This document shows, piece after piece, positions 10,028-19,012 of a DNA stretch of 42,125 bases. The number at the start of each line of letters is the position of its first letter. Positions within the stretch are counted from its first letter, which is position 1. The notes beneath the pieces are model-generated. The model ran no database searches and was not told where the DNA came from. It was given only the letters and a program-made list of their open reading frames with translations. The stretch is taken from positions 1-42,125 of the forward strand of contig JAPDKD010000029.1 of assembly GCA_029258735.1 (NCBI GenBank), written 5' to 3'. This DNA is from an archaeon (GTDB taxonomy: Archaea; Thermoproteota; Thermoprotei; Thermofilales; JAPDKD01). Made by a program: the position numbers and the translations under genes.

Positions 10028-10139
10028 TACTACTCCTCTTTTTCACTTTTAGGATAGCTGTAGCTATTTATTCTGTTGGCTTTCCCTGTACAAGCCTTAT
10101 AGTTATCTGGCAAAGAAAAGTAAACTAAAAATTTCGAGG

Positions 10140-12599
10140 TTACGGAGTTATTTTGACTTTTATTTCTAGGTATTTTTCTGCTGGATGTGCGTCTTTGGGT
10201 GCCTGGTTTAGCGGCTTGATGGTCACTTTTTTGGCTCGTAGGGTTCCTTTTATGTCTTCTATTGATGTTTCGATTATTTTCCTGTGCTGGTCGCCGCAGT
10301 ACACCGTTATCTCGGATATCTCCTTGCCTAGGGCTATGCCCGCATCATGCTTAGCCCGCCTTCCGGCCGCTATAGTCTCTATCACTACAGCGCCTTCTTC
10401 TATTACTTTCTCGTCGTATTCGGCGGCTCGGGGCCACGGAGCGGTTGTGATGCTCTTGTATCCGGCTTTTTCCTTGAACATTCTGTGGTATATTTCCTCG
10501 GCTACGTGAGGCGCGAACACTGAGATCATATGCACTATCCTGTAGAGGACCTTGTTGAGGGTATAGAGCGCAGCCTTCTTGTCAACGCCGCTGCGGGTCC
10601 TGTACTTGGTTGCCTCTATATAGTGGTCGGCGAACTTATGCCAAGCGAAGTCTATTATGCTTGAAGCCGCCGTTTTGAAGTCGAACTTCTCCATAGCGGC
10701 CGTCACCGTCGCGGTGAGCTTTTCCAGCTCGTTGAGTATCCACTTATCCACCAGCCTAAGCTCGCTCTCCTCCACCTCTTCGGGGACCTCTTCGCCTTCC
10801 AATATCATGTTGACGTATCTCGCCATGTTCCAGAGCTTTGTTAGGAAGCGCTTGGTGTATTGTAGTGTTTCCCATGTGAATAGTATGTCGGAGCCTGTTG
10901 CCGCCGCGGTTGCTGCCCATAGTCTGAAGGCGTCTGCGCCGTATTTTTCTAGTACTTCTAGGAGGGGGACGTAGTTGCCTAGGGATTTGTGCATCATTTT
11001 TATTTCTCCGTCTGGGGTTTTGCCTAGGACCATTCCATTTATTAGGGCTGTTTTGTACTGAGTTTTTCCGAAGAGGGCTATTCCTCTGACTAGTAGGTAG
11101 TAGTCCCATGTTCGGATTATGTCGTATCCGTTGGGCTGTAGGTCTGCTGGGAAGAGTCGTGGGTCCATGTTGTCTGGCCAGCCCGCGTGTACTGCGGCGG
11201 TTATGCTGGAGTCCATCCAAGTGTCCATTACTGCTGTTTCTCCTTTGAGGCTTGTGGAGCTGCATTTAGGGCATCTACCTATTTTGGGCGGGTCTTTTCT
11301 TGGGTCTATCGGTAGCCAGTCCGGCTCGGCGACTATGACGTGTCCGCAGTCCTGGCAGTACCATACTGGTATGGGTGTTGCGAAGAGTCTTTGCCTGGAT
11401 ATGGGCCAGTCCCAGTCTAGGCTTTTGACCCATGCTTCCAGCCTGTTGTATGCGTGGGGCGGTACCCACTGTATCTTCTTGGCTTCTTCTAGGACTTTGT
11501 CGGCTAGCGCCTTTGTTTTTACGAACCATTGTTCGCGTGGGATTATTTCTATTGGTGTGTGGCATCTCCAGCATGTGCCTATGTTGCTCTTGATGCTTTC
11601 TACCTTTACTAGGAGTCCTTTCTCCTTTAGCAGTTCCGCCGCTTTTTTCCTGGCTTCTTCTACTTTTAGGCCTGCGAGGGGGCCTGCGACTTCCTTCATT
11701 CGTCCCCTCTCGTCTATTGCTTCTATGACTGGCAGGACGTGTCTTGCCTGCCATCTGACGTCGGTTTTGTCTCCGTAGGTGCATATCATTACGGCTCCTG
11801 TGCCGAATTCGGGGTCTACTTCCTCGTCTGCGATTATTGGGACCCACCTATCGTATAGAGCAACTTTGGCCCGCTTACCTATGAGATGCTTGTATCGGTG
11901 ATCTTCCGGGTTTACGGCTACTGCGACACAGGCCGCCAGCAGCTCTGGCCTCGTTGAGGCTATTGTGAGGGGGGAGCCATCTTCCAGCTGGAAGTTGAAG
12001 TAGTATAGTGGCCTGTTCTTCTCGACGTATTCGACTTCTGCTTCGGCTATTGCGGTTTCGCAGCGGGGGCACCAGTTGACCGGGTGTTTTGACTTGTAGA
12101 TTAGGCCTTTCTTGTACATTAGGACGAAGCTTAGCTGTGTTCGCCGCCAGTAGTCGGGTTCCATTGTACGGTATTCGGTGGTCCAGTCTATGCTGCAGCC
12201 AAGCGCCTTTATCGCCTTTTTCATGGGCTCTATCCATTTGAGCGTGTACTCGCGGGTTAGCCTTAAGAACTCTTCTGGCGGGACTTCGCTCTTGGATTTC
12301 CCTATGGTTTTTTCGACCCTGACTTCTGTGGGTAGTCCATGGCAGTCCCAGCCTTGGGGGAAGAGCACGTTGTATCCGCGCATCCGTTTGTATCTGGCTA
12401 CGAAGTCTATGTAGGTGTGGTTGAGGGCGTTGCCTACGTGGAATTCGCCGCTGGGGTAGGGTGGGGGAGTGTTTATGCTGTAGGTGGGCTTGGACTTGTC
12501 TTCCCGGTTGAAGCGGTAGATTCCGCTTGCTTCCCATTTTTGCTGCCACTTGGGCTCTATTGTTTTATAGTCGTATCTCTTGGGGAAAGACTCAGACAT
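10140..12599 (-). CDS. valS: Valine--tRNA ligase
   Basis: 'NTPPPYPSGEFHVGNALNHT' (HIGH-like), 'MMHKSLGN' (KMSKS-like), valyl-type 'DVRWQARH'. Start moved from 12641 to the ATG at 12599, preceded by GGAGGTGC. Confidence 0.92.
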   Translation of the reverse strand: MSESFPKRYDYKTIEPKWQQKWEASGIYRFNREDKSKPTYSINTPPPYPSGEFHVGNALNHTYIDFVARYKRMRGYNVLFPQGWDCHGLPTEVRVEKTIGKSKSEVPPEEFLRLTREYTLKWIEPMKKAIKALGCSIDWTTEYRTMEPDYWRRTQLSFVLMYKKGLIYKSKHPVNWCPRCETAIAEAEVEYVEKNRPLYYFNFQLEDGSPLTIASTRPELLAACVAVAVNPEDHRYKHLIGKRAKVALYDRWVPIIADEEVDPEFGTGAVMICTYGDKTDVRWQARHVLPVIEAIDERGRMKEVAGPLAGLKVEEARKKAAELLKEKGLLVKVESIKSNIGTCWRCHTPIEIIPREQWFVKTKALADKVLEEAKKIQWVPPHAYNRLEAWVKSLDWDWPISRQRLFATPIPVWYCQDCGHVIVAEPDWLPIDPRKDPPKIGRCPKCSSTSLKGETAVMDTWMDSSITAAVHAGWPDNMDPRLFPADLQPNGYDIIRTWDYYLLVRGIALFGKTQYKTALINGMVLGKTPDGEIKMMHKSLGNYVPLLEVLEKYGADAFRLWAATAAATGSDILFTWETLQYTKRFLTKLWNMARYVNMILEGEEVPEEVEESELRLVDKWILNELEKLTATVTAAMEKFDFKTAASSIIDFAWHKFADHYIEATKYRTRSGVDKKAALYTLNKVLYRIVHMISVFAPHVAEEIYHRMFKEKAGYKSITTAPWPRAAEYDEKVIEEGAVVIETIAAGRRAKHDAGIALGKEISEITVYCGDQHRKIIETSIEDIKGTLRAKKVTIKPLNQAPKDAHPAEKYLEIKVKITP

Positions 12600-12697
12600 C
12601 TGAGCACCTCCAATATTTACAGTAACAACTAGAGAGAACACGGGAAAAATTAAACCCTTCTATAGCTACTCTACGCCCGGCCTCATGATCACCAGCC

Positions 12698-13588
12698 GTG
12701 CACTATATTCTTATCCTTCGAGGCTTTAATATGTGTCGGTGCTTCGCTACGTGGCGCATCAATGAAGAAAGAGCTCGCGGGATAGCCGAGGGGTTCGCCG
12801 AAGCCGAAGACTTCGTCTACGAGTGTGAGCTTTTGGATCCGCAGATGAAGGCTGTCGGGGATATAGTTAGGCGGCTGGGGGCGAAGAATGGGGCGGCTTA
12901 CGTGGTGGGGGTTGCGCTTGCTAGCTACATGTTGTCTGTTCGCGGGGAGAGGCACTGGTTTCTTGCGGCGGAGTTCGCTGGGGAGGACGTTGGCGAGAGC
13001 CTTTTAAGGTTTGTTAGGGAGAGCCCTAGCTTGGCTAGGTTTAAGGTTGTTAGAGAGAGAAGAGTTAGGAGATATTTAACCTTTTTTGTGCCGAGGTTTT
13101 TGGAGAAATTTGAAGCTTACGCTAGCGATTTGAGAAGTTTTTGGGCGGATCTTGCGCGGGCTGTAGGCGCTAAGCCTCGGGCTAAAACTGTAGTTTTTGC
13201 TGTTAAGATGCTTTATTATTCTCTTAGGGCTGCTGGTTTCAAGGTTCGAGGCTTGCCGTACGAGATTCCTATTCCCGTGGATTTCCGTGTTTCTTTGATG
13301 ACGTTGACCAGCGGCCTCATAGCTGACGGGGCAGCTGATTTTAGGTCTGAAGCCAGGCTCCTCAGAGAGAGGGGGGCAGAGCTCGTCCGGCGTGGTTGGG
13401 GCTTGGTTTCGGAGCTTTCAAGCGTGCCGGCGTTAAATATGGACGTGGTTTTGTGGCTTGTTGGAGGAGCTGTCGATAGGTCTAATTTTTCAAGGAAGAA
13501 GGTGTATCTCGAGCTCGAGAAGGTTGTTGGCCGCACTCTGGAGGAGCGCGAGAAGAGGCTTGTTGAGAAGCTTATATGGCGACTTTGA
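12698..13588 (+). CDS. N-glycosylase/DNA lyase, archaeal 8-oxoguanine glycosylase (AGOG)-like
   Basis: 'KTVVFAVKMLYYSLRAAG' and 'IPIPVDFRVSLMTLTSG' match the AGOG-type catalytic Lys/Asp surroundings. A downstream Met (MCRCF) could be the true start. Confidence 0.75.
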   Translation: MHYILILRGFNMCRCFATWRINEERARGIAEGFAEAEDFVYECELLDPQMKAVGDIVRRLGAKNGAAYVVGVALASYMLSVRGERHWFLAAEFAGEDVGESLLRFVRESPSLARFKVVRERRVRRYLTFFVPRFLEKFEAYASDLRSFWADLARAVGAKPRAKTVVFAVKMLYYSLRAAGFKVRGLPYEIPIPVDFRVSLMTLTSGLIADGAADFRSEARLLRERGAELVRRGWGLVSELSSVPALNMDVVLWLVGGAVDRSNFSRKKVYLELEKVVGRTLEEREKRLVEKLIWRL

Positions 13589-13591
13589 TCG

Positions 13592-14383
13592 CTAGGTTAG
13601 TCCGTAGTCTTCGGGGGTAAAGTAGACGACTAGTTTTCCTTTCTGCCAGTCACGTATTAGGATGCGGGCGGCTTCTTCGACGTTGGGTTCTCCGCCCTTG
13701 AGGAGGAGGCCGCGTCTCCGCGCTAGTTCTTCGAGTATTTTTAGAGGTTCGCGGCTTTTTATTCCGTAGGTTCGCTGAAATACTTCGGGATCTTTTGAGG
13801 CGAGCTTTTCTATCAGCTTTATTGCCGGGATGAGGGGGTCTTCGAGGCTTTCGGGTCGTAGCGCGCTTCTGAAAACTAGTTCTTCGCTAGAGAGACGCGG
13901 CACTATTCCCGGGGTATCTATTACCTTTAGCCATGTTGCTGCTCTTACAGTCTGTGCCTCGGTTGTGAAGCCCGGTATTGGGGACGTGCCGGCGCTGCTT
14001 CTACCCTTTAGCACGTTTATGATCATTGATTTGCCCACGTTTGGTAGGCCGACGATCGCTACTGTTACGGGTTTTTTGCCCCGCGCTGCCATTTTTACTG
14101 CTTTCCATAGTTGCCTCGTTCCTAGCCTGTCGCGCGCTCCTATGTAGATTGTGGGGTATTCTCGGCTAAGAACCTTTTTCCATTTCTCCGCAACTGATCT
14201 CGGTATCAAGTCTGACTTGTTTATGACCAGTATTAAGGGCTTTCCGAGCTTCTTGACGTAGGCTTCAACCTTCTTTGTGCGTGTCGCCATAGGGTCCCGC
14301 GCGTCCAATACCTCGAAGACAACATCCGCTCTCCTAATCACTTGCTTAACAAGTCTCCACTGCTGGCTCATTGAGTCCATCAC
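13592..14383 (-). CDS. Circularly permuted GTPase, YlqF/RbgA/MJ1464-like
   Basis: G4 motif 'LVINKSDLIP' precedes G1 'VGLPNVGKSMIIN' and G3 'DTPGI'; 'DARDP' near the N-terminus. Confidence 0.88.
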   Translation of the reverse strand: MMDSMSQQWRLVKQVIRRADVVFEVLDARDPMATRTKKVEAYVKKLGKPLILVINKSDLIPRSVAEKWKKVLSREYPTIYIGARDRLGTRQLWKAVKMAARGKKPVTVAIVGLPNVGKSMIINVLKGRSSAGTSPIPGFTTEAQTVRAATWLKVIDTPGIVPRLSSEELVFRSALRPESLEDPLIPAIKLIEKLASKDPEVFQRTYGIKSREPLKILEELARRRGLLLKGGEPNVEEAARILIRDWQKGKLVVYFTPEDYGLT

Positions 14384-14458
14384 TTGAATTTCTATAATCT
14401 CTGGTATTATGGTTTAAAAGAGATAGAAATATTTGTAGCAAATACCTGCCTTTAAGGA

Positions 14459-15907
14459 TTAATAGGCTTTTGCTACGTAAACTATTTGTGTTGCTGGGTG
14501 CCCGCACCAAGCGCAGCGTTTTCCTTCGGGAATTTCTTCCTCACCTAGAGCTGTTCCGCGCACTTTGCCGCCTTTTGTTTCTTCCTGCATCTGCATCGCG
14601 CATTCTTCTCTTCCACAGAAAGGCATCTTGACTATTTTCCCCTCTTTTAGTCCTTCTTCTACTTCCTCTCGCGTCGTAGCGCTCACTATTCTATTTTTGA
14701 AAAACTCCTCAGCCCTTTTCTTGAGGTTTTCAAGTATTTCTCCAGCGAGTTCGTATATCCTCTTTAGCAGCTCATCTTCGGGCACTTTCTCTCGCTTCCT
14801 CAGGTCTCTCCTGAATACAGTTACGTATTTTTGTTCAACCTCTCTTTTTCCTATTTCTATCCGCATTGGCACTCCACGCAGCTCCCAATCATTAAACTTC
14901 CAGCCTGGAGTTCTCTCTCTCAGATCCACTTTTACCCTTAAGCCTGCTTCCCGGAGCTTTTTCTCGATTTCGAAGCATTTGCCAAGCACCTTTTCCGCGT
15001 CCGCCTCCTCATAGTATATTGGTATTATGACTGACTGCAGCGGCGCTACCTCAAATGGAAGCACTAAGCCTTTATCGTCCCCGTGAACTGAAATTAGCGC
15101 AGCAACTATGCGCCATATTCCAGGGCCGTAGCAGGTTTGCCAGGCATATTTCTTTTCTCCATCTTTGTCTGTGAAGATTATTTCAAAGGCACGCGCGAAT
15201 CTTTGTCCAAGGTCGTGAGTTGATGATATTTGAAGTACTCGGCCGTCAGGCATTATAGTGTCGGCTGCGTAGGTGTCTTCTGCTCCCGCAAACTTGTCCC
15301 ATGGAGGGCGGCGAAGGAATAGGAAGGGTATGCCCAGTTTTTCCCATACTACTTTCCGCGTGTTTTCCATGTCCTCTCTTATCTGCTTTAGTGCATCCTC
15401 GTGCGTTGGGAAGACGTTGTGAGCCTCTATCCAAAGGAACTCGCGGCCACGTATGAATGGGCGGGTGTTCTTCTCGTACCTGTACACGGATACACTTTGG
15501 TACAGCTTCAGCGGCAGGTCTCGCCAACTTTCAACCCATAGAGAATACATTTGATAGAAGGCGGTTTCAGAGGTTGGACGAAGCGCTAGCCTTCTTTCCA
15601 GCTTTTCGTCACCTGCCTCAGTTACCCAGAAGACTTCAGGTTTGAAGCCTTCTACGTGCTCTTTTTCCCGCTCGAAGTTTTCTTCGGGAATAACGAGCGG
15701 GAATAGCACTGGCTGGTGCCCTGTCTTCTCTAGCTCTTCCTCGAAGAGCTTATATATTTCCTTTATGATGCGCATTGCCCATGGCTTGTGCACTATGAAG
15801 CCTTGGACGTTGTATCTTAGGTCTATCATGTCCGCTTTTTGGAGTACCTGCGTGTACCACTCTGAGAAGTTTTCTCTCTTTTTTACGGTGATGCCTAGCT
15901 CGGACAT
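14459..15907 (-). CDS. proS: Proline--tRNA ligase
   Basis: Class II motifs: 'LALRPTSETAFYQMYSLWV', 'TRPFIRGREFLWIEAHNVF', C-terminal 'CGREECAMQMQEETKGGKVRG'. Confidence 0.93.
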   Translation of the reverse strand: MSELGITVKKRENFSEWYTQVLQKADMIDLRYNVQGFIVHKPWAMRIIKEIYKLFEEELEKTGHQPVLFPLVIPEENFEREKEHVEGFKPEVFWVTEAGDEKLERRLALRPTSETAFYQMYSLWVESWRDLPLKLYQSVSVYRYEKNTRPFIRGREFLWIEAHNVFPTHEDALKQIREDMENTRKVVWEKLGIPFLFLRRPPWDKFAGAEDTYAADTIMPDGRVLQISSTHDLGQRFARAFEIIFTDKDGEKKYAWQTCYGPGIWRIVAALISVHGDDKGLVLPFEVAPLQSVIIPIYYEEADAEKVLGKCFEIEKKLREAGLRVKVDLRERTPGWKFNDWELRGVPMRIEIGKREVEQKYVTVFRRDLRKREKVPEDELLKRIYELAGEILENLKKRAEEFFKNRIVSATTREEVEEGLKEGKIVKMPFCGREECAMQMQEETKGGKVRGTALGEEEIPEGKRCAWCGHPATQIVYVAKAY

Positions 15908-15984
15908 AGTTAATCCTCTTATTTAAGCTGTAATTCCTTTTTATCTTTATTACCGGAGAACGAGAATTAAAAAACAAGAAAATT

Positions 15985-16716
15985 TTACTTTATTCCGAGT
16001 AGGTAGCATGCCAGGAGGATGGCTGCTGGTATTAGGAGGTTGTCTACGTCTGCTGGGCTTACGGCTTCTACTATGGTTGCTATAACTCCCATTATCAGCG
16101 CGGCTGTGAGAAGGTTAATGTTTGGCAGGCTCCAGAATACTAGCACGTATAGTATTATGAAGCCTATGAAGCCCGCTATGAACACTGTTAGGGAGCCTTC
16201 GAGGCTTTTCTCTCTGCCCAGCAGCTTATACTTGTGCTTGCCGTATATTTTGCCTATGTAGGGTGCTAGTCCATCTCCCCAGCCTAGGTAAGCCATCGTT
16301 AGTACTCCGGCCGTAGTCATATAGTAGAATATGCCGACGAACTCCATGGCTAATGTGAAGAAAAGCGGCCCTCTGAGGAGTTCCTTTGGGTCTCCGGTTC
16401 TGGTCATTGTTTGTACTGCGACGTCGCCCGGCTTTGCGGTGAAGCCTTTCTGCAGGAAAAGTAGGGTCCATAGGACTGCGACGCTTATGTTGAATATGTA
16501 GGACCAGCCGTCGCTTGGATCCATTAGTGGCCAGACCCATATCCAGCTGCCTGCGGCTATGTGTATTACTTTGCGGGAGAGGTCGGGCGGGAATCCCTTT
16601 GCAACTAGCTTGCCCATTAGCTGTATTATTGTGTTTATGTAGATTAGGGGTAAGGCGACTCCAACGATGAGGTTGTATAGGTATATTGGTTGAAATAGGG
16701 CCTGCATCAGGGTCAC
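15985..16716 (-). CDS. Membrane protein of the phytol/dolichol kinase - CDP-diglyceride synthetase-like family
   Basis: 'FPPDLSRKVIHIAAGSWIW', 'GWGDGLAPYIGKIYGKHKY...KSLEGSLTVFIAGF' characteristic of the SEC59/VTE5/DGK family. Confidence 0.75.
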   Translation of the reverse strand: MTLMQALFQPIYLYNLIVGVALPLIYINTIIQLMGKLVAKGFPPDLSRKVIHIAAGSWIWVWPLMDPSDGWSYIFNISVAVLWTLLFLQKGFTAKPGDVAVQTMTRTGDPKELLRGPLFFTLAMEFVGIFYYMTTAGVLTMAYLGWGDGLAPYIGKIYGKHKYKLLGREKSLEGSLTVFIAGFIGFIILYVLVFWSLPNINLLTAALIMGVIATIVEAVSPADVDNLLIPAAILLACYLLGIK

Positions 16717-17549
16717 CTCGTTATTCTTGTGAATTCGCCGCTACCATCGGTTACGGCGCGATAAAGGTTTCCCTTCTTGAGCATGTTGATTATCCAGACT
16801 TCTCCTCCCTTTTCAAAGTAGTCGCGGTGTTTTAGCGCTTCGGAAAGTTTTCCTTTCATTCCACCCGTAACGTCGACGGGAGAGCCAGCGCCAACGCCTG
16901 CTATTATTTTCTCGAGGTCTTCCAGCGTCAGCTTTTGCACTACGTTTCCTTCTCTGTCCAATACGCCGTCAACATCTACTCCGAATATTATTAGCCTCGA
17001 GTTGAAGGCTTGGGCTAGCTGGAAGGCTAGCTGGTCTCCTGAGCATACGGAGAGTTTTAGGTTGTCATTCATGTCCGCGACCATGTCTCCAGATACTACG
17101 GGAGTGAAGCCAGTATCGTAGAAGCGCTTCATGCCCTTTAGGAAGAACTCGGTTATGCGGCCATTGTTCTGCACTACCATAGATGAGGGATAGAATTTTA
17201 CGGCTGGGACGCCGTGTTTCTCCAGTTTTTCGAGCAACATCTGCCTTAGCCTATTCACTTGGTTCTGAGCGTAGGTTAGGTAGATTAGCTGCTGCTTTTC
17301 TTTTATGCCGAGGTAAAGCTTGTATTTCCTGACTGGTAAGTGTCCGACTATTCCCACGCCGTGGACGAGTATTACTCGGTATCCAGCGTCAAGTAGTGCG
17401 GCCACTTCCCTGGCGATATAGTCTACTTCGGTTTCTCTTATGATTATTTTATCTGTTCTTTTCTTGTCTGTTAGGACAGAGCCGCCTATCTTTATTATTA
17501 TGGGGGGCTTGTTGTTCATTTTGACCAATAAAATATATCCTCTCATCAC
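16713..17549 (-). CDS. Isopentenyl phosphate kinase-like amino acid kinase family protein
   Basis: 'IIIKIGGSVLTDKKRTDKI', 'VHGVGIVGHLPVRKYKL' (His typical of IPK), 'FGVDVDGVLD', 'DVTGGMKGKLSEAL'. Overlaps the next gene by 4 nt (GTGA). Confidence 0.8.
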   Translation of the reverse strand: MMRGYILLVKMNNKPPIIIKIGGSVLTDKKRTDKIIIRETEVDYIAREVAALLDAGYRVILVHGVGIVGHLPVRKYKLYLGIKEKQQLIYLTYAQNQVNRLRQMLLEKLEKHGVPAVKFYPSSMVVQNNGRITEFFLKGMKRFYDTGFTPVVSGDMVADMNDNLKLSVCSGDQLAFQLAQAFNSRLIIFGVDVDGVLDREGNVVQKLTLEDLEKIIAGVGAGSPVDVTGGMKGKLSEALKHRDYFEKGGEVWIINMLKKGNLYRAVTDGSGEFTRITR

Positions 17550-17577
17550 TTTTTATTTTGCCGCTTAGGGGTTAACC

Positions 17578-18516
17578 ATGGTTCCCAAGCTTCTGGTTCA
17601 CGGAGGCGCAGGCAGATATAGGAAAGTTTCCGAAGAACGACGACAGAGAGTTTTATGCGAGATTGAAAACGCCTTGTATAGCGGCATTTCAGCACTGCGT
17701 TCAGGCTCCGCTATTGAAGGAGTGGTTGAAGCGGTATCGTACATGGAGCAGTGCGGGGCCTTTAATGCTGGCCGCGGAAGCGTGCTAAATCTTCGCGGCG
17801 AAGCTGAGCTTGATGCTGGAGTCATGTTTGGTCTTGATTTATCGGTGGGCGCCGTTGCAGCGTTGAATGATTATTGGAACGCTGTACGTCTAGCCGACTT
17901 TATACGTCAAAATACGGACCATATATTCTTGGCTGGAGAAGGGGCACGACTTCTGGCCGAGAAGCTCGGAATGGAGAAATTCAAGCCGTTGCCGGAGCGC
18001 GTTAAAAAGTATAGGGAGCTGATGAGAAAGTTTAAGGAAAACGAGATCTATTGGAGAAAGAACCGCCAGCTTGTTAGTAGGTACGGTTTAGGCACGGTTG
18101 GTGCTGTTGCTATTGACAGTGATGGGAATTTAGCCGCAGCTTCATCTACAGGTGGAATATGGCTTAAGCTTCCGGGCAGGGTTGGTGACACGCCAGTTGT
18201 GGGAGGCGGTTTTTACGCTGAGAATGGAGCTGCGGCTGCTTCGGCTACAGGGCGCGGAGAACTCATTGCTAGATTCATGCTTTCAGCAAGGATAGCTGCC
18301 GAGGTTCGAAGGGGGCTGAACGCCTCAGATGCAGCTAAAAAAGTTGTGCGAGAACTAACCGACATGTTTGGCGCAAATACGGCCGGCGTAATAGTTATAG
18401 ATCGTAACGGGAATTACGGTTACGCGTATAATACCGAGGTCTTCATTATAGGGATTTACGACGGAGAAAGGATGGAGACAAAGTATATATTAGAGCAGAA
18501 AAATAGCTCAACATAG
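17578..18516 (+). CDS. Plant-type L-asparaginase / isoaspartyl peptidase (Ntn hydrolase)
   Basis: 'VHGGAG', 'FNAGRGSVLN', 'ELDAGVM', nucleophile context 'LGTVGAVAID', 'SSTGGIWLKLPGRVGDTPVVGGGFYA'. Confidence 0.92.
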   Translation: MVPKLLVHGGAGRYRKVSEERRQRVLCEIENALYSGISALRSGSAIEGVVEAVSYMEQCGAFNAGRGSVLNLRGEAELDAGVMFGLDLSVGAVAALNDYWNAVRLADFIRQNTDHIFLAGEGARLLAEKLGMEKFKPLPERVKKYRELMRKFKENEIYWRKNRQLVSRYGLGTVGAVAIDSDGNLAAASSTGGIWLKLPGRVGDTPVVGGGFYAENGAAAASATGRGELIARFMLSARIAAEVRRGLNASDAAKKVVRELTDMFGANTAGVIVIDRNGNYGYAYNTEVFIIGIYDGERMETKYILEQKNSST

Positions 18517-18616
18517 GGCCGGTAGCTCAGCGGGAGAGCGCCCGGTTCGCAACCGCGGTTATTACCGCCGGAGAAAAACCGGGAGGTCGCGGGTTCGAGT
18601 CCCGCCCGGTCCACCA
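18516..18616 (+). tRNA. tRNA-Ala(CGC) with 26-nt intron (predicted intron 18552-18577) and genomically encoded CCA
   Basis: Folds by hand: acceptor GGGCCGG/CCGGTCC with G3:U70; D-stem GCTC/GAGC; anticodon stem CCCGG/CCGGG with loop TTCGCA-[intron]-A; T-arm GCGGG-TTCGAGT-CCCGC; discriminator A then CCA. The intron folds as a bulge-helix-bulge-like element. Confidence 0.93.
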
Positions 18617-18632
18617 CTTTTTTCTATTTTTC
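18617..18632 (+). terminator. Poly-T archaeal-type terminator after tRNA-Ala
   Basis: CTTTTTTCTATTTTTC immediately downstream of the tRNA CCA. Confidence 0.45.
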
Positions 18633-19012
18633 GAACTAAAATAGCGAAATAGTTGTTTAATATTTTGTAGTAAATTTTGTGTCTTTTGGTGAATATTTTA
18701 TAGCTTAAGGAGTATCACTGCCACTTTTCTTTCCTTATATTTTAAATGTATTTTTATTGTTACTATTTATTTTGATTATTAATGAGAAGTTGAAGATATT
18801 ACTTTTTTTCTTGGAAGGTTATATTTTGAATGTTGTCGAACATTCTATGCTTTTTTTAATTATTACTAGTGGTAAGCATTATTCTATTATATTCTTTAGT
18901 ATAACATATTTGAATAAATTAACCCTAGTGAAAAAATCTATAGAAACTATATATGAAGATAAAATTGGAAAGATTTATAAGCAGAAGGAAAGTCTATTTA
19001 GCGGTAGAAAGT

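Noticed and set aside
10756-12549. Long minus-strand ORFs (169, 190, 224 aa) and + strand ORF 11119-11778 inside valS
   Set aside because: Shadow frames of the highly conserved valS; Arg/Pro/Gln/Asn-rich or Ser-rich compositions typical of out-of-frame translation.
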